From contig WGDB01000008.1 of NCBI GenBank assembly GCA_015493495.1, positions 1-56,411 on the forward strand: DNA of 56,411 nucleotides, in the 5' to 3' direction. The position numbers and the translations under genes are program-made. The notes below the pieces were generated by a model. It was not told the origin of the DNA and made no database searches. It saw only the letters and a list, made by a program, of their open reading frames with translations. Below, one piece after another: positions 27,841 to 36,254 of this stretch. The DNA comes from Helicobacteraceae bacterium. GTDB taxonomy: Bacteria; Campylobacterota; Campylobacteria; Campylobacterales; Sulfurimonadaceae. The first letter of the stretch is position 1. Every line of letters starts with the position of its first letter.

Positions 27841-28182
27841 ATGCAAATCAATTACGGCCCATATAAGATCAGAGCACATGAACTCGATCAGAAATTGACG
27901 GTTCAAGTAACTTCAGACTTAGGTGAAGTTCATATCAACGACAATAACAACGATGCTCATGACTTTCCAAATGGCGTCTGTTTCAACATCGTCAATCCAA
28001 CTGAGAAACCAGAAGCTAAGGGTTTAAAAAGATACGCATTTGGTGAATACACCTTTATCATCGGTATCAATAACGGTGGAGACCTTTTCTTGTTCCATAG
28101 CGTACAACTTACTGTTGGTAAAAAAGTCATCAATGGTATTGACACCATCAATCTTGCCTTTTTGAAAGATCCAAAAGCATAA
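27841..28182 (+). CDS. Unknown small beta-rich protein
   Basis: A 113-residue protein of unknown family and no signal peptide. The sequence alternates as in a small beta sandwich: MQINYGPYKIRAHELDQK, LTVQVTSDLGEVHIND, RYAFGEYTFIIGINNGGDLF and FHSVQLTVGKKVINGID. The segment DFPNGVCFNIVNPTEKPE contains the only Cys. It has its own TATAAT promoter and strong ribosome site, so it is probably well expressed and independently regulated. No function is proposed. Confidence 0.7.
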   Translation: MQINYGPYKIRAHELDQKLTVQVTSDLGEVHINDNNNDAHDFPNGVCFNIVNPTEKPEAKGLKRYAFGEYTFIIGINNGGDLFLFHSVQLTVGKKVINGIDTINLAFLKDPKA

Positions 28183-28196
28183 TATTAGTAATAGCG

Positions 28197-29492
28197 TCAA
28201 GACCTTTGAAAGGTCATGACACTCTTTTGCATACTAGAGAGATCAAACGTCACGACCTCATGTGCATTGGTGTTGGCCACATAGAGTCTGCACCCTTTTT
28301 TAGCCACATCACTTGGTTCATGTAAGCCTTCTAATAAAGTCATCATACTGTTGTCATCAGGAAAATAGGCCTTGAGTTTATTATTATAGGTGTCTGCTAT
28401 AAAAAGGCGTCCTCCACCACAACCATCACCTATAAGACCTGCACAGAGCCCTTGAGGATGTTGCAACATTAGTGTTCCTTCATCACTGTCCCCATAACTG
28501 AAAAGGCCCTCACCTATCAGGGTAGTGACCACACCCGATTCTAGTTGACGTAACGAAGAGCTCTCTGCATCAACAAAGTAAAGTATCTCATCTAAAGCAC
28601 TCAAGCCTGAAGGCTGTGCCAGTTGACAATTTTCAGCATCTCCGTCACGAAGGGCCTCAAATTTGTTACCATAGGTCTGAAGCAGTTGATGACTTTGCAG
28701 ATCATAAAAGTATATCTGGTGTGATCCAGCAACGGCTACAGCCAGTGCACCATTGATAATACTCAGGTCATAAGGGTTTCTCAAACCTTCTATAACGCTC
28801 TGGAGTTCACCTTTTGTCAAGTCATATTTTACTATCCTGCCCTCTGTCGTTTCACAGATATAGAGCATCTCTTCTTGATAAGCCATACCCATTGGAGACA
28901 TAACAGAGATCACATCAAAAAGCCTACCCTCATAATCACTTAGCCACACTTCGTCATGGCCTGTATTGGCAACCGCTAAAAACTCAGGCGTTATCAGAAT
29001 TTTTTGTGGAAAATGTAATGTATTAGCAGGTCTATTTTCTTTCGCTTCACTTCTATAGGCAGAAAAGCCACAGGAGCTAAAGCGTCCACTCCACTCATAA
29101 AACTTCTGTTCTCCTCTTGCTTCGTGAACCAAATAACCCCGATTATCGATCAGTATCGTAGTTGGCCACCCTTTTACCGCATAAGCCTTGGCCATAGTAT
29201 GGTCAACGTCATTGACGACAGCATAATCTATCTCATAACGTTCAAGCGCCTCTTTTAATGGTTGAGACTCTTTTTCATGACTGAACTTACCGGTATGCAC
29301 ACCGATAACAGTGACTTCATGACCAAAGGCAGCATGGAGTCTCTTAATGGTTGCCATGTTGTTCAAGCAGTTCACACAGCCAAAGGTAAAAAACTCCAAA
29401 AGTACAAAGCGACCCTTTAGCTCCGAGAGTATCAATGGCTCAGAATTAAACCATTTCAATCCCTCTTCAAAAGCCGGTGCACGTACTGCCAT
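28197..29492 (-). CDS. Thioredoxin-like / NHL-repeat fusion protein
   Basis: A 431-residue cytoplasmic protein resembling NHLRC2. Residues 1-150 form a thioredoxin-like domain with EFFTFGCVNCLNNM (CxxC redox pair) and KGWPTTILIDNRGYL (cis-Pro region). Residues about 165-431 form an NHL beta-propeller, with blades seen in PLAQPSGLSALDEILYF, LMLQHPQGLCAGL and GLHEPSDVAKKGCRLYVANT-type repeats. No export signal is present. The start overlaps the tcdA stop (TAATG) as third gene of the surE unit. The substrate is unknown. Confidence 0.85.
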   Translation of the reverse strand: MAVRAPAFEEGLKWFNSEPLILSELKGRFVLLEFFTFGCVNCLNNMATIKRLHAAFGHEVTVIGVHTGKFSHEKESQPLKEALERYEIDYAVVNDVDHTMAKAYAVKGWPTTILIDNRGYLVHEARGEQKFYEWSGRFSSCGFSAYRSEAKENRPANTLHFPQKILITPEFLAVANTGHDEVWLSDYEGRLFDVISVMSPMGMAYQEEMLYICETTEGRIVKYDLTKGELQSVIEGLRNPYDLSIINGALAVAVAGSHQIYFYDLQSHQLLQTYGNKFEALRDGDAENCQLAQPSGLSALDEILYFVDAESSSLRQLESGVVTTLIGEGLFSYGDSDEGTLMLQHPQGLCAGLIGDGCGGGRLFIADTYNNKLKAYFPDDNSMMTLLEGLHEPSDVAKKGCRLYVANTNAHEVVTFDLSSMQKSVMTFQRS

Positions 29493-30130
29493 TACTTCTC
29501 AGTCAACTTCTTGATGGCTACAGAACACATACTCAGACCAAAGGCTGCAGTCACTGCCATAAAACTGCCTTTAACCTTGACATGCGGTGGTTCAGAGCTG
29601 AAGATGACAGGATATTTTTTGGTAAACCGTCTTTTTTTCAGTTCATAGCGGATCTTGGAGGCAAAACGGTCTCCATGGGTCTTCCAGATGGTAGAGACCT
29701 CGATCTTTGTAGGGTCCAGACGTTTGGCAGAACCTGTTGCAGAGATCAGTTTTTTATAACATCGCTGCGCCAGAGCAAGTTTGGCCTGCGTGTCATCAAT
29801 GGCATCGAGTACCAAGTCATACGGCTCAAAGTCAAAACTGTTCACCCACTCCGCATCAATACGTTTTTCTATGGCAATGATCTCAGGATAGTGACTCTTC
29901 AAACTTAGTACCTTAGACTCACCACAATGGTGTTCAGACCACATCTGACGGTTTTGGTTACTTTCATCATAGGTATCAAAATCGATGATCGTGATATCTC
30001 GTACACCCGTTCGATAGAGACAGTCCAGACAGTAAGAACCTACCCCACCAACCCCAAGTAAAAGAACTTTAGCATCACTTATCGCTTCGAAGTCATCACC
30101 AAAAAGCATGCGACTGCGTTCAAATCTCAC
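29492..30130 (-). CDS. tcdA: tRNA threonylcarbamoyladenosine dehydratase (TcdA/CsdL, ThiF family)
   Basis: Uses ATP to cyclise the threonylcarbamoyl group at A37 of tRNAs. The 212-residue E1-like protein opens RFERSRMLFG, has the nucleotide loop VLLLGVGGVGSYCLDCLYR, IIDFDTYDESNQNRQ and VLDAIDDTQAKLAL, a pattern specific to TcdA within the ThiF family. It is shorter than the 268-residue E. coli form at the C-terminus. The start is GTG, overlapping the surE stop (GTGA). Confidence 0.88.
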   Translation of the reverse strand: MRFERSRMLFGDDFEAISDAKVLLLGVGGVGSYCLDCLYRTGVRDITIIDFDTYDESNQNRQMWSEHHCGESKVLSLKSHYPEIIAIEKRIDAEWVNSFDFEPYDLVLDAIDDTQAKLALAQRCYKKLISATGSAKRLDPTKIEVSTIWKTHGDRFASKIRYELKKRRFTKKYPVIFSSEPPHVKVKGSFMAVTAAFGLSMCSVAIKKLTEK

Positions 30131-30903
30131 AGCCAGTTCTCCAGTGTTTTCATAGATTTATAAGCACTCATATCAAGTTGTATCGGTGTTAATGAGACAT
30201 AGCCCTGCTCTATCGCTTCGAAATCTGAAAGTATTTCTTGGCCCACTCTCGCTCTAAAATCCAAAGGGTGCAGTCCTAACCAGTAGTACTCCATACCACG
30301 AGGGTTTCGGTGAAGATGAGCATCATTGCCATAACAGCGATATCCTGCATAGGTCACTTTTAGTTCCGCCTCTTTAACAGAATGGGGGACATTGATGTTT
30401 ATAAATTCACGTTCAGGCAAAGGGAAATCTCCCGCTAATACTTTTTGAACGACTTTAGTAATAGTCTCAGCTGCCAGTTCAAAACTTGGCAGTGGTTGGG
30501 AAAAGTCCATAACTTGAGAGATAGCGATGGCTGGGACACCTTGAAGCACTGCTTCCATGGCACCGGCAGCAGTACCTGAGTAAGTAATGTCCTCACCCAT
30601 ATTGGAGCCTTTGTTGATACCACTGACAACAAGGTCCGGTTTTTCATTTTCAAACATAGAGTGCAGTGCCAAATAGATACAGTCACTAGGGGTACCATCT
30701 TCCAATTTGTAAAAATCATCATCAACACTGACAAAATGCAGAGGGTGGGAGAGCGTCAAAGAGTGTCCACATGCTGACTTCTCTGTAGCAGGTGCCACAA
30801 CACTGACCTTGGCGATCTTACGCAAGGCATCGACTAAGATATGCAGGGCTTCTGACTCGTAGCCATCATCGTTGGTTACCAATATATGTTTCATTTTTTT
30901 CAT
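30127..30903 (-). CDS. surE: 5'/3'-nucleotidase SurE
   Basis: Metal-dependent nucleoside monophosphatase. Signatures are ILVTNDDGYESEALHIL with the metal-binding Asp pair, SACGHSLTLSHPL, and VVSGINKGSNMGEDITYSGT. I start at ATG 30903 (258 residues): a TATAAT on this strand ends 6 nt earlier, so the start would lie at the 5' end of the mRNA. An ATG at 30894, giving the usual MKHILVTNDDG opening, is the alternative. An upstream ATG at 30921 would sit inside the promoter. It heads the surE-tcdA-thioredoxin/NHL unit. Confidence 0.92.
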   Translation of the reverse strand: MKKMKHILVTNDDGYESEALHILVDALRKIAKVSVVAPATEKSACGHSLTLSHPLHFVSVDDDFYKLEDGTPSDCIYLALHSMFENEKPDLVVSGINKGSNMGEDITYSGTAAGAMEAVLQGVPAIAISQVMDFSQPLPSFELAAETITKVVQKVLAGDFPLPEREFININVPHSVKEAELKVTYAGYRCYGNDAHLHRNPRGMEYYWLGLHPLDFRARVGQEILSDFEAIEQGYVSLTPIQLDMSAYKSMKTLENWL

Positions 30904-30915
30904 AAATGTATTATA
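30903..30915 (-). promoter_or_regulatory. Candidate leaderless promoter of surE
   Basis: On the minus strand TATAAT occupies 30915-30910, followed by ACATTT and ATG at 30903. There is no Shine-Dalgarno between them. Confidence 0.5.
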
Positions 30916-31000
30916 ACCCAAAAAATAATATGCATGGAATATGTTATAATAATTTGATAATTAATATTATGTGTTAAATTCTAATTTAAACAGGGAAATC

Positions 31001-31384
31001 ATGAGTGACTTAAACGATCCTATCCGCGCCCAAAATACCCAAGCCGATGCTGACCGGTTTTTAAAACGAAATAACAAACGACGCATTGCAAGTAAACAAT
31101 CTTTTGCTCAAAAAGAGATCGATGTCAAGGCCTTTATCATCGCACCTGAGGGTTATGAGGCCTTTATGTTCACCGTCTATGCCGTCACGCTTCCCTATCT
31201 TTTTGGTCTTGCATTTTTATACATGTTTATTGCCAAGGGAAACTTCATACAATTTCTCAATGTTAAGCTAAGTTCATTTTTTATTATCTGGATGATTGGT
31301 TACGAAGTGATCGCGGTCATCTCTTTAACCCTGATCGCTTACGCCTTTATAAAGTCCCTTAAAAACAGCAGCAGTGATTTCTAA
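31001..31384 (+). CDS. Unknown two-span inner-membrane protein
   Basis: A 127-residue protein with a charged cytoplasmic N-terminus (about 50 residues, rich in Arg, Lys and Asp), then two membrane spans at about 58-80 and 92-118. The start is ATG 31001, because AGGGAA lies just upstream; an in-frame start at 30971 lacks such a site. TATAAT-like sequence lies near 30947. No family is recognised. The end is convergent with the sensor kinase gene at 11 bp. Confidence 0.7.
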   Translation: MSDLNDPIRAQNTQADADRFLKRNNKRRIASKQSFAQKEIDVKAFIIAPEGYEAFMFTVYAVTLPYLFGLAFLYMFIAKGNFIQFLNVKLSSFFIIWMIGYEVIAVISLTLIAYAFIKSLKNSSSDF

Positions 31385-31395
31385 ACCCTCAAAGC

Positions 31396-32682
31396 CTAAA
31401 TACTTTTAGGCACAAATATAAAACAATTTACACCCTCGCTATATTCATACGCCAACACCATATCATGCGCATGCAAGATCGCATCGACCAGGTAGAGACC
31501 CAAGCCAAAACTGTCACGTGAATTTTCATCCTTGGTGAAAGGCTGTACATAGTATGAAAGTGGATGTTTAAGACGCTCTCCTCTGCTTTTAAACCAGATC
31601 TCAGAGCCTTGTGTTGTGATAGTTACATGTTTGTCTGTAGAGTACTTCATCGCATTGTCTATCATATTTTTAATCGCGGTAGAAAAGAGGTTGAAGTCTG
31701 CATGGATCTTCATAGAGGCATCAACCTCTTGTGTAACACACTCATTTTCCACCATCGCCATATCAATAGCACCATCAATGATATCTATGACCCTATACTC
31801 TTCACTCGAAGCATGGGTAAAGCCCGTAGAGACCTCTTCGACCAACGCAAACTCACTGATAAGACTCTCCATACGTAAAAAGATACGCTGAAAACGCTCT
31901 TTTTGTTTACCATTTTCTAACATCTCAGCAGAGATCCGCCCCTTGGCAATAGGTGTTTTAAGTTCATGCATGATGTTACGCATAAAGAGCGTACGCGACT
32001 CTATCAGTGTTCGGATCTTCTGTCGTGTGTTTTCAAGTTCATTGGCGATCACTGCGATCTCATCTTCACCTTGCATCTTAAACGAGGTCTGCATCTCTCC
32101 AGCACCAAAATCACGAATCTTTTTACGCAGTTTTCGCAATGGCCTCAAACGTAAAAAGATCAAAATATACGAAACTGTGATAGTAGAGATAATAATAAGA
32201 TAGACATACAACAGTGTCAATTCTCTGTATGGTTTGATCTTTTCATCTTTTAGCAAGACACCATTGTTGGGACCCTGAAGTAAAAAATAAATGCTCTCAT
32301 GGTTCTGGATCATAGAGATCTTTACTTCAATTGTACTTGCTGCTGAAAAAGTTGGACGCATCTTAAAAGGACTGCTGTCGTTAACCGCCTGAAAGGTCTC
32401 ACTTTTAAGTAGCTTGGCATTATCAATAATAGTTTGAGGTTTATCTTTTGGCTCTACAGTAAAAAGATTGTAAAGTGCAAGATTGGCCTCAAGCATAGTC
32501 TCTGAGGTCCCTTTTTGCATATAGTCACGATAGATCCGGGTGATAACAGTATATTTTAAGAAGGTGTTGTCGATGTACTGTTGGCGGTTAAGTTTGTAAA
32601 ACTCTAAAAAAACATAACTGACACTCGAAAGGGTAACAATAAAGGCAAAAAGAACCGTTAATAAGACTGCATGACGACCCAT
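31396..32682 (-). CDS. Sensor histidine kinase, ArsS/CprS-like
   Basis: A 428-residue inner-membrane kinase: membrane span about 7-29, periplasmic domain of about 120 residues, second span about 152-173, HAMP linker (PLRKLRKKIRDFGAGEMQ), phosphorylated His239 in IMHELKTPIAKGR, N-box MIDNAMKYS and G-box DSFGLGLYLVDA. The HELKTPIAKG box is characteristic of the ArsS (Helicobacter) and CprS (Campylobacter) kinases, which sense acid and control envelope genes. The regulator gene lies 26 bp upstream. The signal here is unknown. Confidence 0.9.
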   Translation of the reverse strand: MGRHAVLLTVLFAFIVTLSSVSYVFLEFYKLNRQQYIDNTFLKYTVITRIYRDYMQKGTSETMLEANLALYNLFTVEPKDKPQTIIDNAKLLKSETFQAVNDSSPFKMRPTFSAASTIEVKISMIQNHESIYFLLQGPNNGVLLKDEKIKPYRELTLLYVYLIIISTITVSYILIFLRLRPLRKLRKKIRDFGAGEMQTSFKMQGEDEIAVIANELENTRQKIRTLIESRTLFMRNIMHELKTPIAKGRISAEMLENGKQKERFQRIFLRMESLISEFALVEEVSTGFTHASSEEYRVIDIIDGAIDMAMVENECVTQEVDASMKIHADFNLFSTAIKNMIDNAMKYSTDKHVTITTQGSEIWFKSRGERLKHPLSYYVQPFTKDENSRDSFGLGLYLVDAILHAHDMVLAYEYSEGVNCFIFVPKSI

Positions 32683-32708
32683 TTTTGACCTTTAGTTGTT
32701 AAAGAAGA

Positions 32709-33383
32709 TTATTTGACCAGTTTATAACCGATACCGCGTACCGATTCTATCAAGGTCTTGTCACCAAGTTTGGTTCTTATACGGCCAACCATAACATCGA
32801 TGCTCTTGTTCGAAGAGTCTTCATTGATCGCAGCAACATTATGGATGATGTCTTCACGAGAGACTACCATCCCCTCTTTTTTGATCATATATGCCAAGAT
32901 GCCGTACTCTGCATTGGTCAGGTCAAGCGGACGATTTTTATAAGCGATCTGCATTGCTGCTTCGTCGAGTTTAAAGTCACTGCTACTCTGCTGTGCGACC
33001 TCTGCTGCTTTAGCCTCATAACGACGCAGCACAGAGTAGATACGTGCTTCAAGTTCACGAGGGTCGTAAGGTTTTGGAAGGTAGTCATCAGCACCGAGTT
33101 CAAGTGCAGTTACCTTATCCGTCACGTCTGAACGTGCCGAAGAGATAATAATAGGGATGTTTTGACGTTTACGGATCTCTTCACAGACCTCAAGACCATC
33201 CATACCAGGAAGGGTCAGATCCAAGATAACCAGGTCAAACTCTTTAAGCTTCAAGATACTTAGGGCTTTAAACGGATCATCTTCCGTCTCGACTTTTATC
33301 TCTTCTTGTTTTAGCTGTTCTAAAAATTCGGTTAGGATCTCCGCTAATTCGAGATCATCTTCTATCATTAATATTTTTATCAT
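32709..33383 (-). CDS. OmpR-family response regulator, ArsR/CprR-like
   Basis: A 224-residue regulator with a receiver domain (acidic pair in MIEDDLELAE, phospho-acceptor Asp55 in VILDLTLPGMDG, Lys in LPKPYDPRELEAR) and a C-terminal winged helix ending VESVRGIGYKLVK. It is paired with the downstream ArsS-like kinase. Homologues in Helicobacter and Campylobacter are reported to be essential. No ribosome site precedes the ATG; instead TAAAAT ends 6 nt before it, suggesting a leaderless transcript. Confidence 0.92.
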   Translation of the reverse strand: MIKILMIEDDLELAEILTEFLEQLKQEEIKVETEDDPFKALSILKLKEFDLVILDLTLPGMDGLEVCEEIRKRQNIPIIISSARSDVTDKVTALELGADDYLPKPYDPRELEARIYSVLRRYEAKAAEVAQQSSSDFKLDEAAMQIAYKNRPLDLTNAEYGILAYMIKKEGMVVSREDIIHNVAAINEDSSNKSIDVMVGRIRTKLGDKTLIESVRGIGYKLVK

Positions 33384-33395
33384 AAGTTGATTTTA
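33383..33395 (-). promoter_or_regulatory. Candidate leaderless promoter of the ArsR-like regulator
   Basis: On the minus strand TAAAAT (33395-33390), CAACTT, then ATG at 33383. No Shine-Dalgarno is present. Confidence 0.45.
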
Positions 33396-33437
33396 TCCCA
33401 AGATGACTAACATTTGGATAACTTCTCTAAAACGTTC

Positions 33438-33450
33438 TATAATCTCACTA
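33438..33450 (+). promoter_or_regulatory. Candidate leaderless promoter of the DUF1801-like gene
   Basis: TATAAT (33438-33443), CTCACT, then ATG at 33450. It is divergent from the ArsR-like promoter 43 bp away, and neither has a ribosome site. Confidence 0.55.
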
Positions 33451-33830
33451 TGTTATTACAATTTGACCTAGATACCCACTCAGACCATGCTGCACTCTTC
33501 TCATATCTGCGGAAGACCATTCTCTCCTATGAAGAGATCGTAGAGATAAAAAATGCCAAACAGACCACCTATAAAGACAGCTACAGTACTGTTTGCATGT
33601 TGCGTGTTAGACAAGGTGTTGTGCGTCTTAGCTTTGCCAATGGAGCCCGCTTACAAAAACAATTTTCAGAACTTAGAGGTGACTCTAAGATCGTAAAATA
33701 TTTGGAGTTTCACACAATTGAAGAGGTTGATAACCTCGCTATAAAAGCGATGATTGAAGAGTCTCTACTTCTAAACATGGAAAAATATGAGTTAAAACGT
33801 TTAAAGTGTAATGCAAAGCATTCACTTTAA
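33450..33830 (+). CDS. DUF1801-like small protein
   Basis: A 126-residue cytoplasmic protein. The run VVRLSFANGARLQKQFSEL, followed by KYLEFHTIEEVDNLAIKAMI, fits the YdhG/DUF1801 fold, whose function is not established. The start is ATG 33450, six nt after TATAAT; an in-frame codon at 33414 would lie in the promoter. It is divergent from the ArsRS-like genes and ends 6 bp before the convergent feoB. Confidence 0.65.
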   Translation: MLLQFDLDTHSDHAALFSYLRKTILSYEEIVEIKNAKQTTYKDSYSTVCMLRVRQGVVRLSFANGARLQKQFSELRGDSKIVKYLEFHTIEEVDNLAIKAMIEESLLLNMEKYELKRLKCNAKHSL

Positions 33831-33836
33831 GCCTAC

Positions 33837-35978
33837 CTATGTTATTAGCAGTGTCACTCTGTAAGCTATGAACGAAAGCACATAAGCTGTGATGGTCGTA
33901 AAGACAAAGAGGTAAACAAAATACTTGATACCTCCGGCTTCACGGGTAAAGACTACTGAAGCTGCCAAACACGGCAGGTAGATCATCACAAAGACGATGA
34001 ATGCCACGCCAGAGGCAAAAGGGATGTTTTTACTGATAGCTGTTGCTAAAGACTGACTCTCCTGATCCACCGCATCTCCCATAGAGTAGAGCACACCGAG
34101 TGTCGAAACAACAACTTCTTTAGCTGCAAGTCCAGCCTGTAGTGCTACTGTCATCTTCCAGTCAAAGCCCAGTGGCTCAAAAGCGGGTTCCATAAACTTA
34201 CCGATCTGCCCCAAATAACTCTGAGCGAGTTGCGCTTCTTGGAGTTTGTTGTTCAATCTGTTTTTCTCTGCTTCAGATGAGACCTGTTCTACTTCAACCG
34301 CGTAGCTGCTGCTAAGCTCTTCATTATGAGGATAGTTACTTAAAAACCAGACCAACATGGTCGCAGCGGCGATGAACGTACCCGCTTTTTTCAGGTACAT
34401 CCAGGTCTTTGTCATCACCGTGTGCCAAATGAGTTTGAACGAAGGCAGACGGTACTTTGGCATCTCCATGACAAAAGGCTCATCCGCCCCTTTAAAGGCA
34501 GTCATCTTCAGTATTTTCGCTGCTGCCAGTCCAATCATAGCACCTGAGATGTAAATGGCAAAAAGAACATTACCCGCCACACTCTCCGCAAAGAACGCAC
34601 CCGAGAAAAGGACATAGACCGGAAGTCTTGCACCACAACTCATAAAGCCGATGATAAAGAGCGTCAGCAAACGGTCTCTATCATTTTTCAAGATACGTGC
34701 AGACATATAGGCCGGGATAGAACATCCGAACCCGGTTACCAGAGGGATAAATGACTGTCCATGTAAACCAAACTTGTGGAAAAACCCATCGAGTAAAAAG
34801 GCCACACGGGACATATAACCTGTCGACTCTAAAAGTGAAATACCTATAAACAAGATCATAATGTTAGGTACAAACATAACAACTGCACCCACACCTGCGA
34901 TGAGACCATCAACGATCAACGACCTGATGTCATCATTCGCAATGGTACTGCCCACAACATCACCAAACCAGGTAAAGAAGTTACCGATCCACTCCATAGG
35001 GATAGACCCGATTTCAAAGGTGAGTTGAAACAGTAACCACATAAAAAAGAGAAAGATCGGGATCCCGAAAAGAGGGTGTATAAGTACATTGTCTATACGT
35101 TCTGTGATGGTCTTTTTAATGATCTTAAATTTTTTCTCTTTAACCACCTCAGTGATAACACCCCGGTTAAAGGCAGCATACTCTTCAGCAAAGATCTCTT
35201 TAATATCTTCTGAGTCGTGGTGTAGTTCTATATGCTTGTCGGCTTCGATAAGCATAGGTTGCAACTCTGTCCAGAGAGGGTTGTCATGAAGTACACGATA
35301 GGTCTTGGTCTCATTTTGAAGGAGGTTAACCGCTATATTACGGTTAGAGATCGCCGCTTTGAAATGGTGTTTGTCCAAATATTCTTGAATCTGTGATATC
35401 TCCTCTTCCACAGCTTCAGAGAAGATGAGTTTTGGTTCTACGATGTCTGCCTCATGCACAGCTATAACGGCATCCATAAGTTCATCTAATCCAAGTTTCG
35501 ATACGGCTGAAACACGTACAGCAGGCAGGTCTAAAAGCTGAGAGAGATACTCTGCATCGATCTCTATCCCCTCTTTTTCCGCCTCGTCGCTCATGTTAAG
35601 TGCCAAAACCATCTTTTTACTCATGGTCATCAACTCTGCAGTCAGTTGCAGGTTCTTTTCTAAGTTAGTCGAGTCTACAACATTGATAACAAGATCATAC
35701 TCTTCGTTACACAAAAAGTCATGGGTCACACGCTCTTCTATGGTGTAGTTGGTAAAAGCGTAAGTCCCAGGAAGGTCGACCACCGTAAAGTGGTAGTCGT
35801 TATAGTCAAAAAGGACTTCCGTCTTCTCAACCGTTACCCCTGTAAAATTCCCGACATGCAGATGGGCGTTAGAGATAGAGTTGATAAGCATACTCTTACC
35901 CACATTAGGTTGCCCAACCAAGGCTATCTTAATGTGCTTGGCTATTACCGGACAAGTGGGTGCATTATTCTCCATCAT
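33837..35978 (-). CDS. feoB: Ferrous iron transport protein B
   Basis: Inner-membrane Fe(II) transporter, 713 residues. The N-terminal G domain shows G1 LVGQPNVGKS (22-29), G3 DLPGTY, G4 NMSDE and G5 VSAVSK. The membrane part has the Gate motif SCGARLPVY and the paired Cys-containing segments of the FeoB core. GAGGTAATTA precedes ATG 35978, which overlaps feoA by 14 bp. Likely iron-regulated through the Fur-box-like sequence upstream of feoA. Confidence 0.96.
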   Translation of the reverse strand: MMENNAPTCPVIAKHIKIALVGQPNVGKSMLINSISNAHLHVGNFTGVTVEKTEVLFDYNDYHFTVVDLPGTYAFTNYTIEERVTHDFLCNEEYDLVINVVDSTNLEKNLQLTAELMTMSKKMVLALNMSDEAEKEGIEIDAEYLSQLLDLPAVRVSAVSKLGLDELMDAVIAVHEADIVEPKLIFSEAVEEEISQIQEYLDKHHFKAAISNRNIAVNLLQNETKTYRVLHDNPLWTELQPMLIEADKHIELHHDSEDIKEIFAEEYAAFNRGVITEVVKEKKFKIIKKTITERIDNVLIHPLFGIPIFLFFMWLLFQLTFEIGSIPMEWIGNFFTWFGDVVGSTIANDDIRSLIVDGLIAGVGAVVMFVPNIMILFIGISLLESTGYMSRVAFLLDGFFHKFGLHGQSFIPLVTGFGCSIPAYMSARILKNDRDRLLTLFIIGFMSCGARLPVYVLFSGAFFAESVAGNVLFAIYISGAMIGLAAAKILKMTAFKGADEPFVMEMPKYRLPSFKLIWHTVMTKTWMYLKKAGTFIAAATMLVWFLSNYPHNEELSSSYAVEVEQVSSEAEKNRLNNKLQEAQLAQSYLGQIGKFMEPAFEPLGFDWKMTVALQAGLAAKEVVVSTLGVLYSMGDAVDQESQSLATAISKNIPFASGVAFIVFVMIYLPCLAASVVFTREAGGIKYFVYLFVFTTITAYVLSFIAYRVTLLIT

Positions 35979-36198
35979 TAATTACCTCGATCATATCAGC
36001 CTCTTCTTTACGTAAGGCCAAACGCATTTTACCCACCTTGACCTCAACGGTACTTTTTCTAGGTGCATACTCCAAAAGTGTGACCGTCGCACCCTTCATG
36101 ATCCCAAAAGAGACCAGTCTCTGTTTCAAAGGACCCGTTGCATGGAGTTTTTTAATAGTAGTTTCGCAGCCTCTTGGGCAGTTTGTTAATGTATTCAT
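35965..36198 (-). CDS. feoA: Ferrous iron transport protein A
   Basis: A 77-residue SH3-like cytoplasmic protein that supports FeoB. It opens MNTLTNCPRGCETTIKKL, with two cysteines near the N-terminus, and carries the family core GIMKGATVTLLEYAP and VEVKVGKMRLALRKEEADMI. It is the first gene of the feoAB unit. Confidence 0.92.
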   Translation of the reverse strand: MNTLTNCPRGCETTIKKLHATGPLKQRLVSFGIMKGATVTLLEYAPRKSTVEVKVGKMRLALRKEEADMIEVINDGE

Positions 36199-36224
36199 AA
36201 TTCTTCATTCAAATAGTATTTACG

Positions 36225-36236
36225 TAATGATAATAA
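36225..36236 (-). promoter_or_regulatory. Fur-box-like site upstream of feoA
   Basis: The plus-strand sequence TAATGATAATAA contains the nine-base Fur core AATGATAAT, 28 bp before the feoA start in an AT-rich promoter region. The other half of the 19-bp box is degenerate. Confidence 0.5.
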
Positions 36237-36254
36237 AAATCAAATTAATTTAGC

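Noticed and set aside
28201-28215. GACCTTT-G-AAAGGTC palindrome as a bidirectional terminator
   Set aside because: The single-base loop cannot form and no T-run follows on either strand; it lies in the last codons of the thioredoxin/NHL gene.
33837-36198. feoAB as recently acquired DNA
   Set aside because: Codon use and overlaps resemble the neighbours, and no repeats or mobile genes flank it.
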